A stretch of 64,000 bases of DNA from JBDSKH01 sp035556655 (lineage in GTDB: Bacteria; Actinomycetota; Actinomycetes; Actinomycetales; Microbacteriaceae), in the NCBI GenBank assembly GCA_035556655.1, contig DATMFW010000026.1, positions 11,717 to 75,716 of the forward strand. Direction: 5' to 3'. The notes below the pieces were generated by a model. It saw only the letters and a program-made list of their open reading frames with translations, had not been told where the DNA came from and made no database searches. Shown one piece after another: positions 7,875-15,493 of the stretch (within the stretch, counting starts at the first letter, position 1; the number at the start of each line of letters is the position of its first letter). A program made the position numbers and the translations under genes.

Positions 7875-9191
7875 GTGAGCGCCACGAGAGTCTTCGTCGC
7901 CCGACTGGCCGGGTGCTCCGTCTTCGACCCCGCGGGCGACCGGGTCGGCAAGGCCCGCGACGTGCTCGTGGTGTACCGCAAGAACGAGAGCCCGACGGTC
8001 GTCGGCCTCGTCGTCGAGATCCCCGGCAAGCGCCGGGTGTTCCTCTCGATCGGGCGGGTCACCAGCATCGGCTCCGGGCAGATCATCACCACCGGGCTGA
8101 TCAACCTGCGCCGCTTCGAGCAGCGCGGCGGCGAGGTCCGCGTCATCTCCGAGTTGCTCGGGCGCAAGGTGGTGCTGCGCGACGGATCGGGCGAGGCCGT
8201 CATCGAAGACGTCGCGATCGAAGAGGTCGCCCCCGGAGAGTGGGCGGTCGGCGACCTGTTCCTGCGGCGGCCGCGCACGGGGGTCGCCCCCTTCAGCAAG
8301 GGAGCGACGCTGTTCGCGCCGTGGACGGCGACCCGGGAGAAGGCGGCGAAGGGCGAGGCGCAGTCGGCCGAGCAGCTGATCGCGACCTACTCCGACCTGC
8401 GTCCCGCCGACCTCGCCAGCACCCTGCTCGACCTGCCGGAGGAGCGGCGCATCGAGGTCGCGGGCGAACTGCCCGACGGCCGGCTCGCCGACGCACTGGA
8501 GGAGATGCCGGAGGAGGACCAGGTCGAGCTGCTCGCCCGGCTGGACGACGCCCGCGCCGCCGACGTCCTCGACCAGATGCAGCCCGACGACGCCGCCGAC
8601 CTCATCGCGCAGTTGCCCGAGGAGCGCGGCGAGGCCCTGCTGGAGCTCATGGAGCCGGAGGAGGCCGAGGACGTCCGCATGCTCCTGGCCTACCACCCCG
8701 ACACCGCGGGTGGCCTGATGACCACCGAGCCGATCATCGTCTCGGCAGACGCCACCGTCGCCGAGGGTCTCGCGCTCATCCGCCGGCACGAACTCGCTCC
8801 GGCCCTGGGTGCCGCGGTGTGCGTGACGCTGCCGCCCTACGAGCCCCCGACCGGCCGCTACCTCGGGGTCGTGCATTTCCAGCGGATGCTGCGCTACCCG
8901 CCGCACGAACGGCTCGGCACCCTGCTCGACACCAGCCTCGAGCCGGCCTCGCCCGACACCAGCGCGGCCGAGGTCTCGCGCATCCTCGCCTCGTACAACC
9001 TGGTCTCGCTGCCCGTGGTCGATGAGAACCACCGCCTCGTCGGGGTGGTGACCATTGACGACGTCCTCGACTATCTGCTGCCCGACGACTGGCGAAGTAC
9101 GGCAGGCGACGAGCCCGAGCCGGTGAGCTCATCGACAGCTGCGATCCCTGTCAGCCGCGGAAGGAGGACGACCCATGGCCCGCGCCGATAA
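7875..9191 (+). CDS. Soluble MgtE N-domain/CBS-domain protein
   Basis: A 438-residue protein with an N-terminal PRC-barrel-like region (about residues 1-140), a superhelical MgtE_N domain rich in LPEE/MPEED repeats (about 160-275), and a CBS pair (about 280-420). It has no membrane helices, so it is not a complete MgtE Mg2+ channel. It may instead be a sensor that binds Mg2+ or nucleotides. The GTG at 7875 is chosen over an upstream ATG because the domain begins there; a TAGGGT box lies 7 nt upstream, suggesting a leaderless mRNA. It overlaps the DUF1003 gene by 17 nt. Confidence 0.8.
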   Translation: MSATRVFVARLAGCSVFDPAGDRVGKARDVLVVYRKNESPTVVGLVVEIPGKRRVFLSIGRVTSIGSGQIITTGLINLRRFEQRGGEVRVISELLGRKVVLRDGSGEAVIEDVAIEEVAPGEWAVGDLFLRRPRTGVAPFSKGATLFAPWTATREKAAKGEAQSAEQLIATYSDLRPADLASTLLDLPEERRIEVAGELPDGRLADALEEMPEEDQVELLARLDDARAADVLDQMQPDDAADLIAQLPEERGEALLELMEPEEAEDVRMLLAYHPDTAGGLMTTEPIIVSADATVAEGLALIRRHELAPALGAAVCVTLPPYEPPTGRYLGVVHFQRMLRYPPHERLGTLLDTSLEPASPDTSAAEVSRILASYNLVSLPVVDENHRLVGVVTIDDVLDYLLPDDWRSTAGDEPEPVSSSTAAIPVSRGRRTTHGPRR

Positions 9192-9666
9192 CCGATTCGA
9201 CGACCCGAAGGGCCGCTCCTCGCTGCGCACCGGCCTGTTCGAGCGGCGCGACCGCTTCGGCCGCTTCACCGAGGGCATCGCCCGTGCGATGGGCACGCCG
9301 TGGTTCCTCGTCATCCTGTCGCTGTTCGTCATCGCCTGGATGGTGTACAACTCGATCGGCCCGGTGGGCTGGCGCTTCGACTCGCAGGCGCTGGGCTTCA
9401 CGACGTTGACCCTGATCCTGTCGCTGCAGGCCTCCTACGCCGCCCCGCTCATCCTGCTGGCGCAGAACCGGCAGGACGACCGCGACCGGGTGCAGATCGA
9501 GCAGGACCGCCAGCGGGCCGAGCGGAACCTCGCCGACACCGAATACCTCGCCCGCGAGGTCGTCGCGCTGCGCCTGGCGATGCGCGACATGGCGACGAAG
9601 GACTTCATCCGCGCCGAACTGCGCGCTCTGCTGGAGGAGCTCGAGGGCGAGGAGTCCGGCAAGTGA
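9175..9666 (+). CDS. DUF1003 membrane protein
   Basis: A 163-residue protein of the DUF1003 family. A basic N-terminus is followed by RFGRFTEGIARAMGTPWFLV, one transmembrane segment near residues 40-58 and a second near 77-97 (LGFTTLTLILSLQASYAAPLILL). A charged helix (QNRQDDRDRVQIEQDRQRAE) follows. The ATG is preceded by GGAAGGAGG. It overlaps both neighbours, so co-translation with the MgtE-N/CBS gene and mrp is likely. The family has no known activity; pairing with a divalent-cation sensor suggests an ion-related role, which is inference. Confidence 0.85.
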   Translation: MARADNRFDDPKGRSSLRTGLFERRDRFGRFTEGIARAMGTPWFLVILSLFVIAWMVYNSIGPVGWRFDSQALGFTTLTLILSLQASYAAPLILLAQNRQDDRDRVQIEQDRQRAERNLADTEYLAREVVALRLAMRDMATKDFIRAELRALLEELEGEESGK

Positions 9667-10724
9667 GCGCCGAGGCGGTCCGGGCCGCTCTCGCGCGCGT
9701 GCAGGATCCGGAGATCCGCCGCCCGATCACCGAGCTCGACATGGTGCGCGACGTGACCGTCGCCGGCGGCGTCGCGCATGTCGACCTCCGGTTGACCATC
9801 GTCGGATGCCCCGCCGCGGACACCATCGAACGTTCCGTCCGCGAGGCGGTCGCCTCCGTGCCCGGAATCGAGCGGCTCGAACTGGAGATCGGGGTGATGA
9901 CCCCGGCCGAGCGCGAGGCACTCACCTCGCGGCTGCGCGGCACCCGCGCTTCGCAGTTCGGACCGGACTCGCTGACCAAGGTGTTCGCGATCTCCAGCGG
10001 CAAGGGCGGGGTGGGCAAGTCGACCCTCACCGCGAACCTCGCGGTGAGCCTCGCGGCGCGCGGCCTGCGGGTGGGACTGATCGACGCCGACGTGTTCGGG
10101 TTCTCGATCCCCGGCATCCTGGGCATCGCCCAGGCGAGCCCGACCCGGGTGGGCGAGATGATCCTGCCGCCGATCGCGCACGGGGTGAAGGTCATCTCGA
10201 TCGGCATGTTCCTGGAGGGGCCCGCCGCGGTCTCCTGGCGGGGGCCGCTGCTGCACCGCACGATGCAGCAGTTCCTCACCGACGTCTTCTTCGGCGACCT
10301 CGACGTGCTGCTGCTCGATCTGCCGCCGGGCACCGGCGACGTGGCGATCTCGCTCGGGCAGCTGCTGCCGCAGGCCGAGGTGCTCGTGGTGACCACCCCG
10401 CAGCCCGCGGCGGCGGAGGTGGCCGAGCGCAGCGGGCTGGTGGCCCGCCAGACCGGGCAGAGCGTGATCGGGGTCGTCGAGAACCTCACCGGCGAGCTGT
10501 TCGGCAGCGGCGGCGGCGACGCCCTCGCCGCCCGGCTCGAGGTGCCGGTACTCGCCCGCATCCCCACCAGCCTGGCGGTGCGCGTGGGAGGCGATGCCGG
10601 CGCGCCCGTCGTGCTGACGCATCCGGAGGACCCGGCCGCCGCCGCCATCGCGGGGCTCGCCGATCAGCTCGCGAATCGCGCCCGGGGACTCGCCGGGCGC
10701 GCGCTGCCGGTCCAACCGCGCTGA
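9663..10724 (+). CDS. mrp: Mrp/NBP35-family P-loop ATPase
   Basis: A 353-residue ATPase of the Mrp/ApbC/NBP35 family, known as iron-sulfur cluster carriers. An N-terminal MIP18/DUF59 domain (about 1-90) precedes a deviant Walker A, SSGKGGVGKST, near 111-121. LLLDLPPGTGD marks Walker B. The GTG start overlaps the DUF1003 stop (GTGA). The C-terminal CxxC that bridges the cluster in many homologues is absent: GVVENLTGELFGSGGG runs straight through, and only one Cys is visible in the whole protein. A Fe-S carrier role is therefore uncertain. Confidence 0.9.
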   Translation: MSAEAVRAALARVQDPEIRRPITELDMVRDVTVAGGVAHVDLRLTIVGCPAADTIERSVREAVASVPGIERLELEIGVMTPAEREALTSRLRGTRASQFGPDSLTKVFAISSGKGGVGKSTLTANLAVSLAARGLRVGLIDADVFGFSIPGILGIAQASPTRVGEMILPPIAHGVKVISIGMFLEGPAAVSWRGPLLHRTMQQFLTDVFFGDLDVLLLDLPPGTGDVAISLGQLLPQAEVLVVTTPQPAAAEVAERSGLVARQTGQSVIGVVENLTGELFGSGGGDALAARLEVPVLARIPTSLAVRVGGDAGAPVVLTHPEDPAAAAIAGLADQLANRARGLAGRALPVQPR

Positions 10725-10754
10725 GTGAGCGATGATCGGAGCACGAGGTGCAGC

Positions 10755-11060
10755 ATGAACACGATCGAGCTGAGCGAAGAGGCCGCCTTCGATGAGCGGT
10801 TCCGCGACGCGGCGCGCCTGATCGCCGAGGGCCGGCTCGCCCGCGCCACGCTGATCCGCCGCGAGACCAGCGAGCGCCGCTACCGCGGGGTGCAGATCGT
10901 CGTCGGCGAGTTCGAGCTCGAGGACGGCGACGCCGAACCGCGCGTCATCCTCTACGAGCACATCTTCGGGCCTGCGTTCGCGCGGCACTGGCGTCCGGGG
11001 GGCAGCTACGACGCCTGGGTCGATCCGCTCGATGCGGATCACATCTACATCGGGCGCTAG
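10755..11060 (+). CDS. Uncharacterised 101-aa protein
   Basis: A soluble acidic protein of 101 residues that I do not recognise. It begins MNTIELSEEAAFDERFRDAA and has alternating strands such as YRGVQIVVGEFELEDG and PRVILYEHIFGPAFARHW. The internal ATG at 10755 is preferred because GAGGTG lies 5 nt upstream and the extra 10 upstream codons look non-coding. It follows mrp by 30 nt on the same strand and ends in a 4-nt tail-to-tail overlap with a lipoprotein gene. Confidence 0.65.
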   Translation: MNTIELSEEAAFDERFRDAARLIAEGRLARATLIRRETSERRYRGVQIVVGEFELEDGDAEPRVILYEHIFGPAFARHWRPGGSYDAWVDPLDADHIYIGR

Positions 11061-11434
11061 GCCGGCGACACCAGCCAGTAGATCTCGCCCTCGGCCCAGC
11101 AGGGCAGGTGGTCCTCGGCGGAGGTGAGTTCGCCGCCGCCGAGTTCGATGGCGTCGCCGGCGGCGAATCCCGCGTCGAATCCGGGCAGGCGCAGGCCGTC
11201 CTCGAGGTAGGTGCCCTCCGGCCACATCACCTGGCGGATGCCGGCGTCCTCCACCTCGACGGCCCAGCAGTGATCGTCGTCGAGAACGACGGTGCCGACG
11301 AGCAGCGCGTCCATGCCGTGGTCGGCCGGCGGCGCCACGACGGCGAAGGTCTCGGAATCGGTGACGAGCCTCGCCTGCGCAGGGACGCATCCGGCCAGCA
11401 GGACGAGGGGGACGGCGAGCACGGCGAGTCTCAT
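11057..11434 (-). CDS. Small secreted lipoprotein
   Basis: A 125-residue protein with a lipoprotein signal: a basic start, a hydrophobic stretch (LAVLAVPLVLLAGC) and lipobox LAGC with Cys16 as lipidated residue. The mature part is acidic and has two further Cys (DDHCWAVEV and HLPCWAEGE) that could form a disulfide. I recognise no domain. It is convergent with the 101-aa gene, sharing 4 nt. Confidence 0.75.
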   Translation of the reverse strand: MRLAVLAVPLVLLAGCVPAQARLVTDSETFAVVAPPADHGMDALLVGTVVLDDDHCWAVEVEDAGIRQVMWPEGTYLEDGLRLPGFDAGFAAGDAIELGGGELTSAEDHLPCWAEGEIYWLVSPA

Positions 11435-11461
11435 GAGCCCATCATGGGCGACTCGACCGGC

Positions 11462-11566
11462 TCAGTGCTTGCGGGGGGCGCGACGGTAGCCGTCGCGGCC
11501 GGTCACGAGGACCGTGGAGACGATCGCGACCAGCGAGATCGCGGCGAGCGGGATCATTTCGAACAT
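11462..11566 (-). CDS. 34-aa single-pass membrane peptide
   Basis: A short reading of 34 codons, MFEMIPLAAISLVAIVSTVL followed by a basic tail with YRRAPRKH. It has one transmembrane helix (about residues 5-22) and a positively charged C-terminus, the usual layout of bacterial membrane microproteins. There is no Shine-Dalgarno, but GACACT (11573-11578, minus strand) lies exactly 6 nt before the ATG, the leaderless geometry found for many genes here. It is divergent from a LysR regulator, which may control it. The coding call rests on hydropathy and geometry only. Confidence 0.55.
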   Translation of the reverse strand: MFEMIPLAAISLVAIVSTVLVTGRDGYRRAPRKH

Positions 11567-11623
11567 GCGTCAAGTGTCCAGCCGGGCAACCATGTAGCAC
11601 AAGCGAATCCCTCTGCACTCTGG

Positions 11624-11640
11624 ATGTAGTCTGACTACAT
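11624..11640 (+). promoter_or_regulatory. Palindrome covering the leaderless lysR promoter
   Basis: ATGTAGTC-T-GACTACAT is a perfect 17-nt palindrome that runs into the ATG of the LysR gene at 11639. Inside it, TAGTCT (11627-11632) stands 6 nt before the ATG and fits a leaderless -10 box. A protein bound here would cover the start point, so autorepression is the simplest reading. A CATGTAG half-site recurs near 11591. Confidence 0.55.
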
Positions 11641-12550
11641 GGATGTACGCCGCCTCGGCCTGCTGCGCGAACTCGCTCAGCGCGGCACCGTGACCGCCGT
11701 CGCGCGGGCGATGCACCTCACGCCGTCCGCCGTGTCGCAGCAGCTCAAGGCCCTGGAACGCGAGGCGGGCGTCGCCCTCACCCAGCGCTCCGGACGTGGC
11801 CTGACACTGACCCCGCCGGGTCGGATGCTCGCCGAGACGGCCAAGGATGTGGCCGTCGCCATCGAGAAGGCCGAGAGCGTCTGGGCCGAGTTCGTCGAGC
11901 AGCCGCGCGGCGAGGTCACGGTGACCGTCTTCCCGAGCGTCGGCCAGATGCTGCTGCCCGGTGTGCTGCACCGCATCGAGGACGTCGCCGGACTCACCGT
12001 CATCTGCAGCGACCAGGACCCCCTGCTGCCCGACTTCGCCGACCTCACCCCCGACCACGACATCGTCGTCGCCGACGCTCCGGGGGTGCTGCCCGGCTGG
12101 CGCGACCGCGGCCTGGTGATCACCGAGCTCATGCGCGAACCGCTCGATATCGCGTTGCCCGAGGGACACCCGCTCGCCGCCAAGAGCGAGCTCACCCCGT
12201 CGGATGTGATCGGCGAACGCTGGATCGGGGTCCCCGACAGCCTGCCGTTCGACCGCATCCTGCAGCGCATCGAGGCGATCACCGGGCTGCAGGCGGATGT
12301 CGTGCAGCGCTTCATCGACAACGGCATCGCCGAATCGATGGTCGCCGCCGGCCACGGCATCGCGATCCTGCCGCGCTACACCACCCGCGACCACGAGAAC
12401 GGGCTGGTGACCCGGCCGCTCGCCGGCATCAGGTCGGAACGCGTGATCTGGGCGCTGCAGCGGCCCGAGGTGGCGGTGCGTCCGTCGGTGCGGCTCGTCA
12501 TCCAGGCTCTCCGCGACGAGGCGCACGAGTTCCTGCTGCTGCACACCTGA
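11639..12550 (+). CDS. LysR-family transcriptional regulator
   Basis: A 303-residue LysR regulator. The winged helix is at residues 1-60 (RRLGLLRELAQRGTVTAVAR, then HLTPSAVSQQLKALEREAGV). A two-lobe periplasmic-binding-like effector domain runs from about residue 90 to 290. It has no ribosome site and starts inside a palindrome, so it is probably leaderless and autoregulated. The divergent neighbour is a 34-aa membrane peptide; a PLP decarboxylase gene is convergent downstream. The effector is unknown. Confidence 0.9.
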   Translation: MDVRRLGLLRELAQRGTVTAVARAMHLTPSAVSQQLKALEREAGVALTQRSGRGLTLTPPGRMLAETAKDVAVAIEKAESVWAEFVEQPRGEVTVTVFPSVGQMLLPGVLHRIEDVAGLTVICSDQDPLLPDFADLTPDHDIVVADAPGVLPGWRDRGLVITELMREPLDIALPEGHPLAAKSELTPSDVIGERWIGVPDSLPFDRILQRIEAITGLQADVVQRFIDNGIAESMVAAGHGIAILPRYTTRDHENGLVTRPLAGIRSERVIWALQRPEVAVRPSVRLVIQALRDEAHEFLLLHT

Positions 12551-12564
12551 TCCCCCTCGCGTAA

Positions 12565-12642
12565 CTCAGGACCGGGTGTGTCGGGTGGGGCGAGTGGGGG
12601 TCGTGAGCCGCAGCAGCCTCACCCGACACACCCGGTCCTGAG
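12565..12642. repeat. Long inverted repeat between convergent genes
   Basis: Two perfectly complementary 23-nt arms (12565-12587 and 12620-12642; each contains GGACCGGGTGTGTCGGGTG or its complement) flank a 32-nt loop. The element lies between the ends of the LysR and decarboxylase genes. It could be a bidirectional terminator, but the long loop and absence of a T-run suggest a palindromic intergenic repeat instead. Confidence 0.7.
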
Positions 12643-12681
12643 AAACGATCGGGCCGCCCGTCGGGCCGCCGCGGGCGCGGC

Positions 12682-14136
12682 TCAGGCCGGCTCCGCGAGC
12701 CGCGCGATCAGCTCCGTCAGCAGCCGTTCCGCGAGCGGCGGAGGCAGCACCTCGATGAGCGCGAGCAGCGGAGCGAGCTGCTCGGGAAGCGTTCCGGCGG
12801 TTGAGCTCGAAGGCCCCCCGATTCCGAATCCCTGCAACAGCGCCCACGCGGTCTCGGAGCCGAGCGTCTCGGGCAGGGCGCCGAGGCCGGCCAGCAGCGG
12901 ACGCGCGTCGACGTGCGCGATGCCGCGCACCGCATCCGCCGCGGCGATCAGCGCCGGCACCAGCTCGGGCAGCCCGGCCTCGGTCACCGGGGTGATCGTG
13001 AGATGCGTCGTCGGGGGCATGCCCGCGACGCCGGGCTGCAGCTGCAGCACCCAGCCGAGTCCGCGGGCGGCATCCGCCCAGTGGTGCGGGTCGACCCGGC
13101 GCTCCTGCGGCACCGCCTCGTCGGCGGCGACCGCCAGCAGCGGCCCGACCGGATCCCCCAGCACCCGCAGCCCCTCGATGCCGTCGATCGCGGCGCGCAG
13201 CGCCTCGGTCGAGCGCCGGCACGAGCCGGCCAGCTCGCGGAATCCGTCCACCCCGAGCGCCTGCACGATCGCCCAGGCCGCGGCGAGCGGACCCGCCGAT
13301 TTCGAGCCGAGGATCGTCGGGTTCACCACCGGGTAGCCCGGCCAGCGGGTGGTGGCGAAGAACTGCCCGCGCTGGCGGTCGCGCCCGCGCTGCAGCAGCA
13401 CCGAGACGCCCTTCGGCGCGTAGCCGAACTTGTGCAGGTCCGCGCTGATGCTCGTCACGCCCGGGACCGCGAAGTCCCAGCCGGGCAGGCCCGGCCAGAA
13501 CGGCAGCACCAGCCCCCCGATGCACGCATCGACATGCACCGGGATGCCGCGGCCGGCCCCCAGCGCCGCGATCGCCTCCACCGGGTCGAGGGCTGCGAAC
13601 GGGTACGAGGGAGCCGACACGACCACGAGTGCGACGTCGTCGCCGAGCCGGGCCTCGATGTCCGCCGCGACCACGCGCCCGTCAGCGCCGACCGGGACGA
13701 GGTCCAGCTCGAGCCCGAAGTAGTGCGCCGCCTTCTGGAACGCGGCGTGCACGGTCACGGAGGCGACCAGGCGCGGCCGGCCTGCTCCCGGTTCGAGACC
13801 GCGGGCGGCGAGCCAGGCATCCCGCGCCGTCTTGACGGCGAGCAGGCAGCTCTCGGTCCCGCCCGTGGTGACCGAGCCGACCACCTCGCCGTCGCCGTGC
13901 AGCAGGTCGCGCACGAACGCGACGAGCTCGCGTTCCAGGGTGGCCACCGAGGTGAACGTCGTGGGGTCGAGTCCGTTCACCGGCTGCACCGCGCGGATCG
14001 CAGCGGCCGCGAGTTCGTCCAGCTCGGCGAGGCCGGAGTCGTAGACGTAGCTGAGCACCCGCCCGCCGTGGGTGGGGGCGTCGGCCGCGCGCAGCTCCTC
14101 GAGGCGGGCCAGGATGCCCGCGGAGTCGAACCTCAT
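12682..14136 (-). CDS. PLP-dependent decarboxylase/lyase (sphingosine-1-phosphate lyase-like group II)
   Basis: A 484-residue fold-type I PLP enzyme of the pyridoxal-dependent decarboxylase family. The segment SADLHKFGYAPKG carries the Schiff-base lysine, Lys236. HVDACIGGLVLPFW supplies the Asp that binds the pyridine nitrogen, and TTGGTESCLLAVKTARDAW is the cofactor phosphate region. The closest known types by eye are sphingosine-1-phosphate lyase and glutamate/aromatic amino acid decarboxylases. The ATG overlaps the upstream transporter stop (ATGA), so the two are co-translated. With a divergent semialdehyde dehydrogenase it suggests catabolism of an amino or phospho-amino compound to an acid. 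Confidence 0.85.
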   Translation of the reverse strand: MRFDSAGILARLEELRAADAPTHGGRVLSYVYDSGLAELDELAAAAIRAVQPVNGLDPTTFTSVATLERELVAFVRDLLHGDGEVVGSVTTGGTESCLLAVKTARDAWLAARGLEPGAGRPRLVASVTVHAAFQKAAHYFGLELDLVPVGADGRVVAADIEARLGDDVALVVVSAPSYPFAALDPVEAIAALGAGRGIPVHVDACIGGLVLPFWPGLPGWDFAVPGVTSISADLHKFGYAPKGVSVLLQRGRDRQRGQFFATTRWPGYPVVNPTILGSKSAGPLAAAWAIVQALGVDGFRELAGSCRRSTEALRAAIDGIEGLRVLGDPVGPLLAVAADEAVPQERRVDPHHWADAARGLGWVLQLQPGVAGMPPTTHLTITPVTEAGLPELVPALIAAADAVRGIAHVDARPLLAGLGALPETLGSETAWALLQGFGIGGPSSSTAGTLPEQLAPLLALIEVLPPPLAERLLTELIARLAEPA

Positions 14137-15455
14137 GCCTCGATGTCCGCCTTCCGCAGCCGGTACCTCGCGAGCGTCAGCAGGCTGAGCACCATGATGA
14201 CCGCGGGCACGGCGCTGAAGCTGACGATGATGCCGGTGATCGCCGAGGCGGGCTGCACGACGGTCTCGCCGGCGGCCGACTCGACGTACCCCGACAGCCC
14301 GAGGATGATGCCGACGACACCGGTGCCGAGCGCCATGCCGGCGGTCTCGCCTGCCGTCCAGACGCCGCCGAACGATCCGGCGAGCCCCGGCCCGTTGGAC
14401 TTCGCGTCGTGCGAGATCACGTCGGGCAGCATCGACATCGGCAGGGCCTGCATGCCCGCGTAGGCAGCGCCCGCGACGGCGACCGGAGCGTAGAGCCAGA
14501 CGCCCGGAGCCCAGATCAGCACGAGCAGCGATGCCGCCGCGATCGCGTAGATGACGGAGGCGATGACGAACGAACGCTCCTTGCCGATGCGGCGGGAGAT
14601 GATGCTCCAGACCGGTGCGAAGATCAGCGCCGGCGCGATGAGCGACACGAACAGGACTGCGACCCCGGTGTCGAGCACGTACTTCGCGATGAACGATGCC
14701 CCCGCGAGCATGATGCCCGTGGCGAGCCCCTGCAGCACGAAGGTCGCCAGCAGCGCGCGGAACGGCTGGCTGCGCCGCAGCGCCGCGTATCCGAGCCGGA
14801 AATTCTCGGCGATCGATGAGCGTGCAAGGTCGGCACCGCGCACGTTCTTCGGCGCCGAGAACACGGCGACCAGCATGCCCGCGCCGATCAGCAGACCGGC
14901 GACGAGCGCCATCACCAGGTAGCCGAGGCGGGGGTCCTCGAACGCGTCGCGGATCTCGGTGGCGCCGGCACCGAACAGCAGGATGGCGAAGCTCAGTACG
15001 ACCACCCGCGCTGAGAGCAGCCGCGTGCGCACGTCGTAGTCCTGCACGAGCTCGGCGGGAAGCGCGATGTAGGGCACCTGGAACAGGCTGAACGCGGTCG
15101 CCGAGAGCAGGAACGCCACGAGCACCCACACCGCCGCCCACTCGGGCGCGAGGGCGGCCGGGACGGCGAACGTCGCGAAGAAGAACACGGGCAGCAGCAG
15201 GGCACCGAGCAGCATGTACCGGCGGCGCGATCCGGTCACCGCGAGGCTGTGATCGCTGCGAGCGCCGATCACCGGATCGATGACGACGTCCCACACCTTC
15301 GCGACGATGATGAGCGCCCCGGCCCAGAACGGCGACACCCCGAGGGTGTCGGTCAGGAAGATGAGCAGCACCAGGCCCGGAAGCGTGCCGAACCCGCCGG
15401 TGCCGATCGAGCCGGCTGCGTAGCGGGCGACGGTGCCCGCGCTGAGCTTGTCCAC
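14133..15455 (-). CDS. GPH-family/MFS cation symporter
   Basis: A 440-residue membrane protein with about 12 helices. It has the glycoside-pentoside-hexuronide symporter pattern: VWDVVIDPVIGARSD early on, SLFQVPYIALPAELVQDY after helix 4, and LPDVISHD in the second half. GTG at 15453-15455 is chosen because TATGCT stands 6 nt upstream (leaderless geometry); an upstream ATG would add a non-hydrophobic 17-residue stretch. It is translationally coupled to the PLP decarboxylase and probably imports its substrate or a precursor; the solute is unknown. Confidence 0.82.
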   Translation of the reverse strand: MDKLSAGTVARYAAGSIGTGGFGTLPGLVLLIFLTDTLGVSPFWAGALIIVAKVWDVVIDPVIGARSDHSLAVTGSRRRYMLLGALLLPVFFFATFAVPAALAPEWAAVWVLVAFLLSATAFSLFQVPYIALPAELVQDYDVRTRLLSARVVVLSFAILLFGAGATEIRDAFEDPRLGYLVMALVAGLLIGAGMLVAVFSAPKNVRGADLARSSIAENFRLGYAALRRSQPFRALLATFVLQGLATGIMLAGASFIAKYVLDTGVAVLFVSLIAPALIFAPVWSIISRRIGKERSFVIASVIYAIAAASLLVLIWAPGVWLYAPVAVAGAAYAGMQALPMSMLPDVISHDAKSNGPGLAGSFGGVWTAGETAGMALGTGVVGIILGLSGYVESAAGETVVQPASAITGIIVSFSAVPAVIMVLSLLTLARYRLRKADIEA

Positions 15456-15461
15456 TTCGGC

Positions 15462-15487
15462 AGCATATCCACGGGCGCGCCTACACT
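15462..15487. promoter_or_regulatory. Divergent leaderless promoters of transporter and dehydrogenase
   Basis: On the minus strand TATGCT (15462-15467) lies 6 nt before the transporter GTG. On the plus strand TACACT (15482-15487) lies 6 nt before the dehydrogenase ATG. The 38-bp gap leaves room for no leader on either side. Confidence 0.55.
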
Positions 15488-15493
15488 GAGCCC

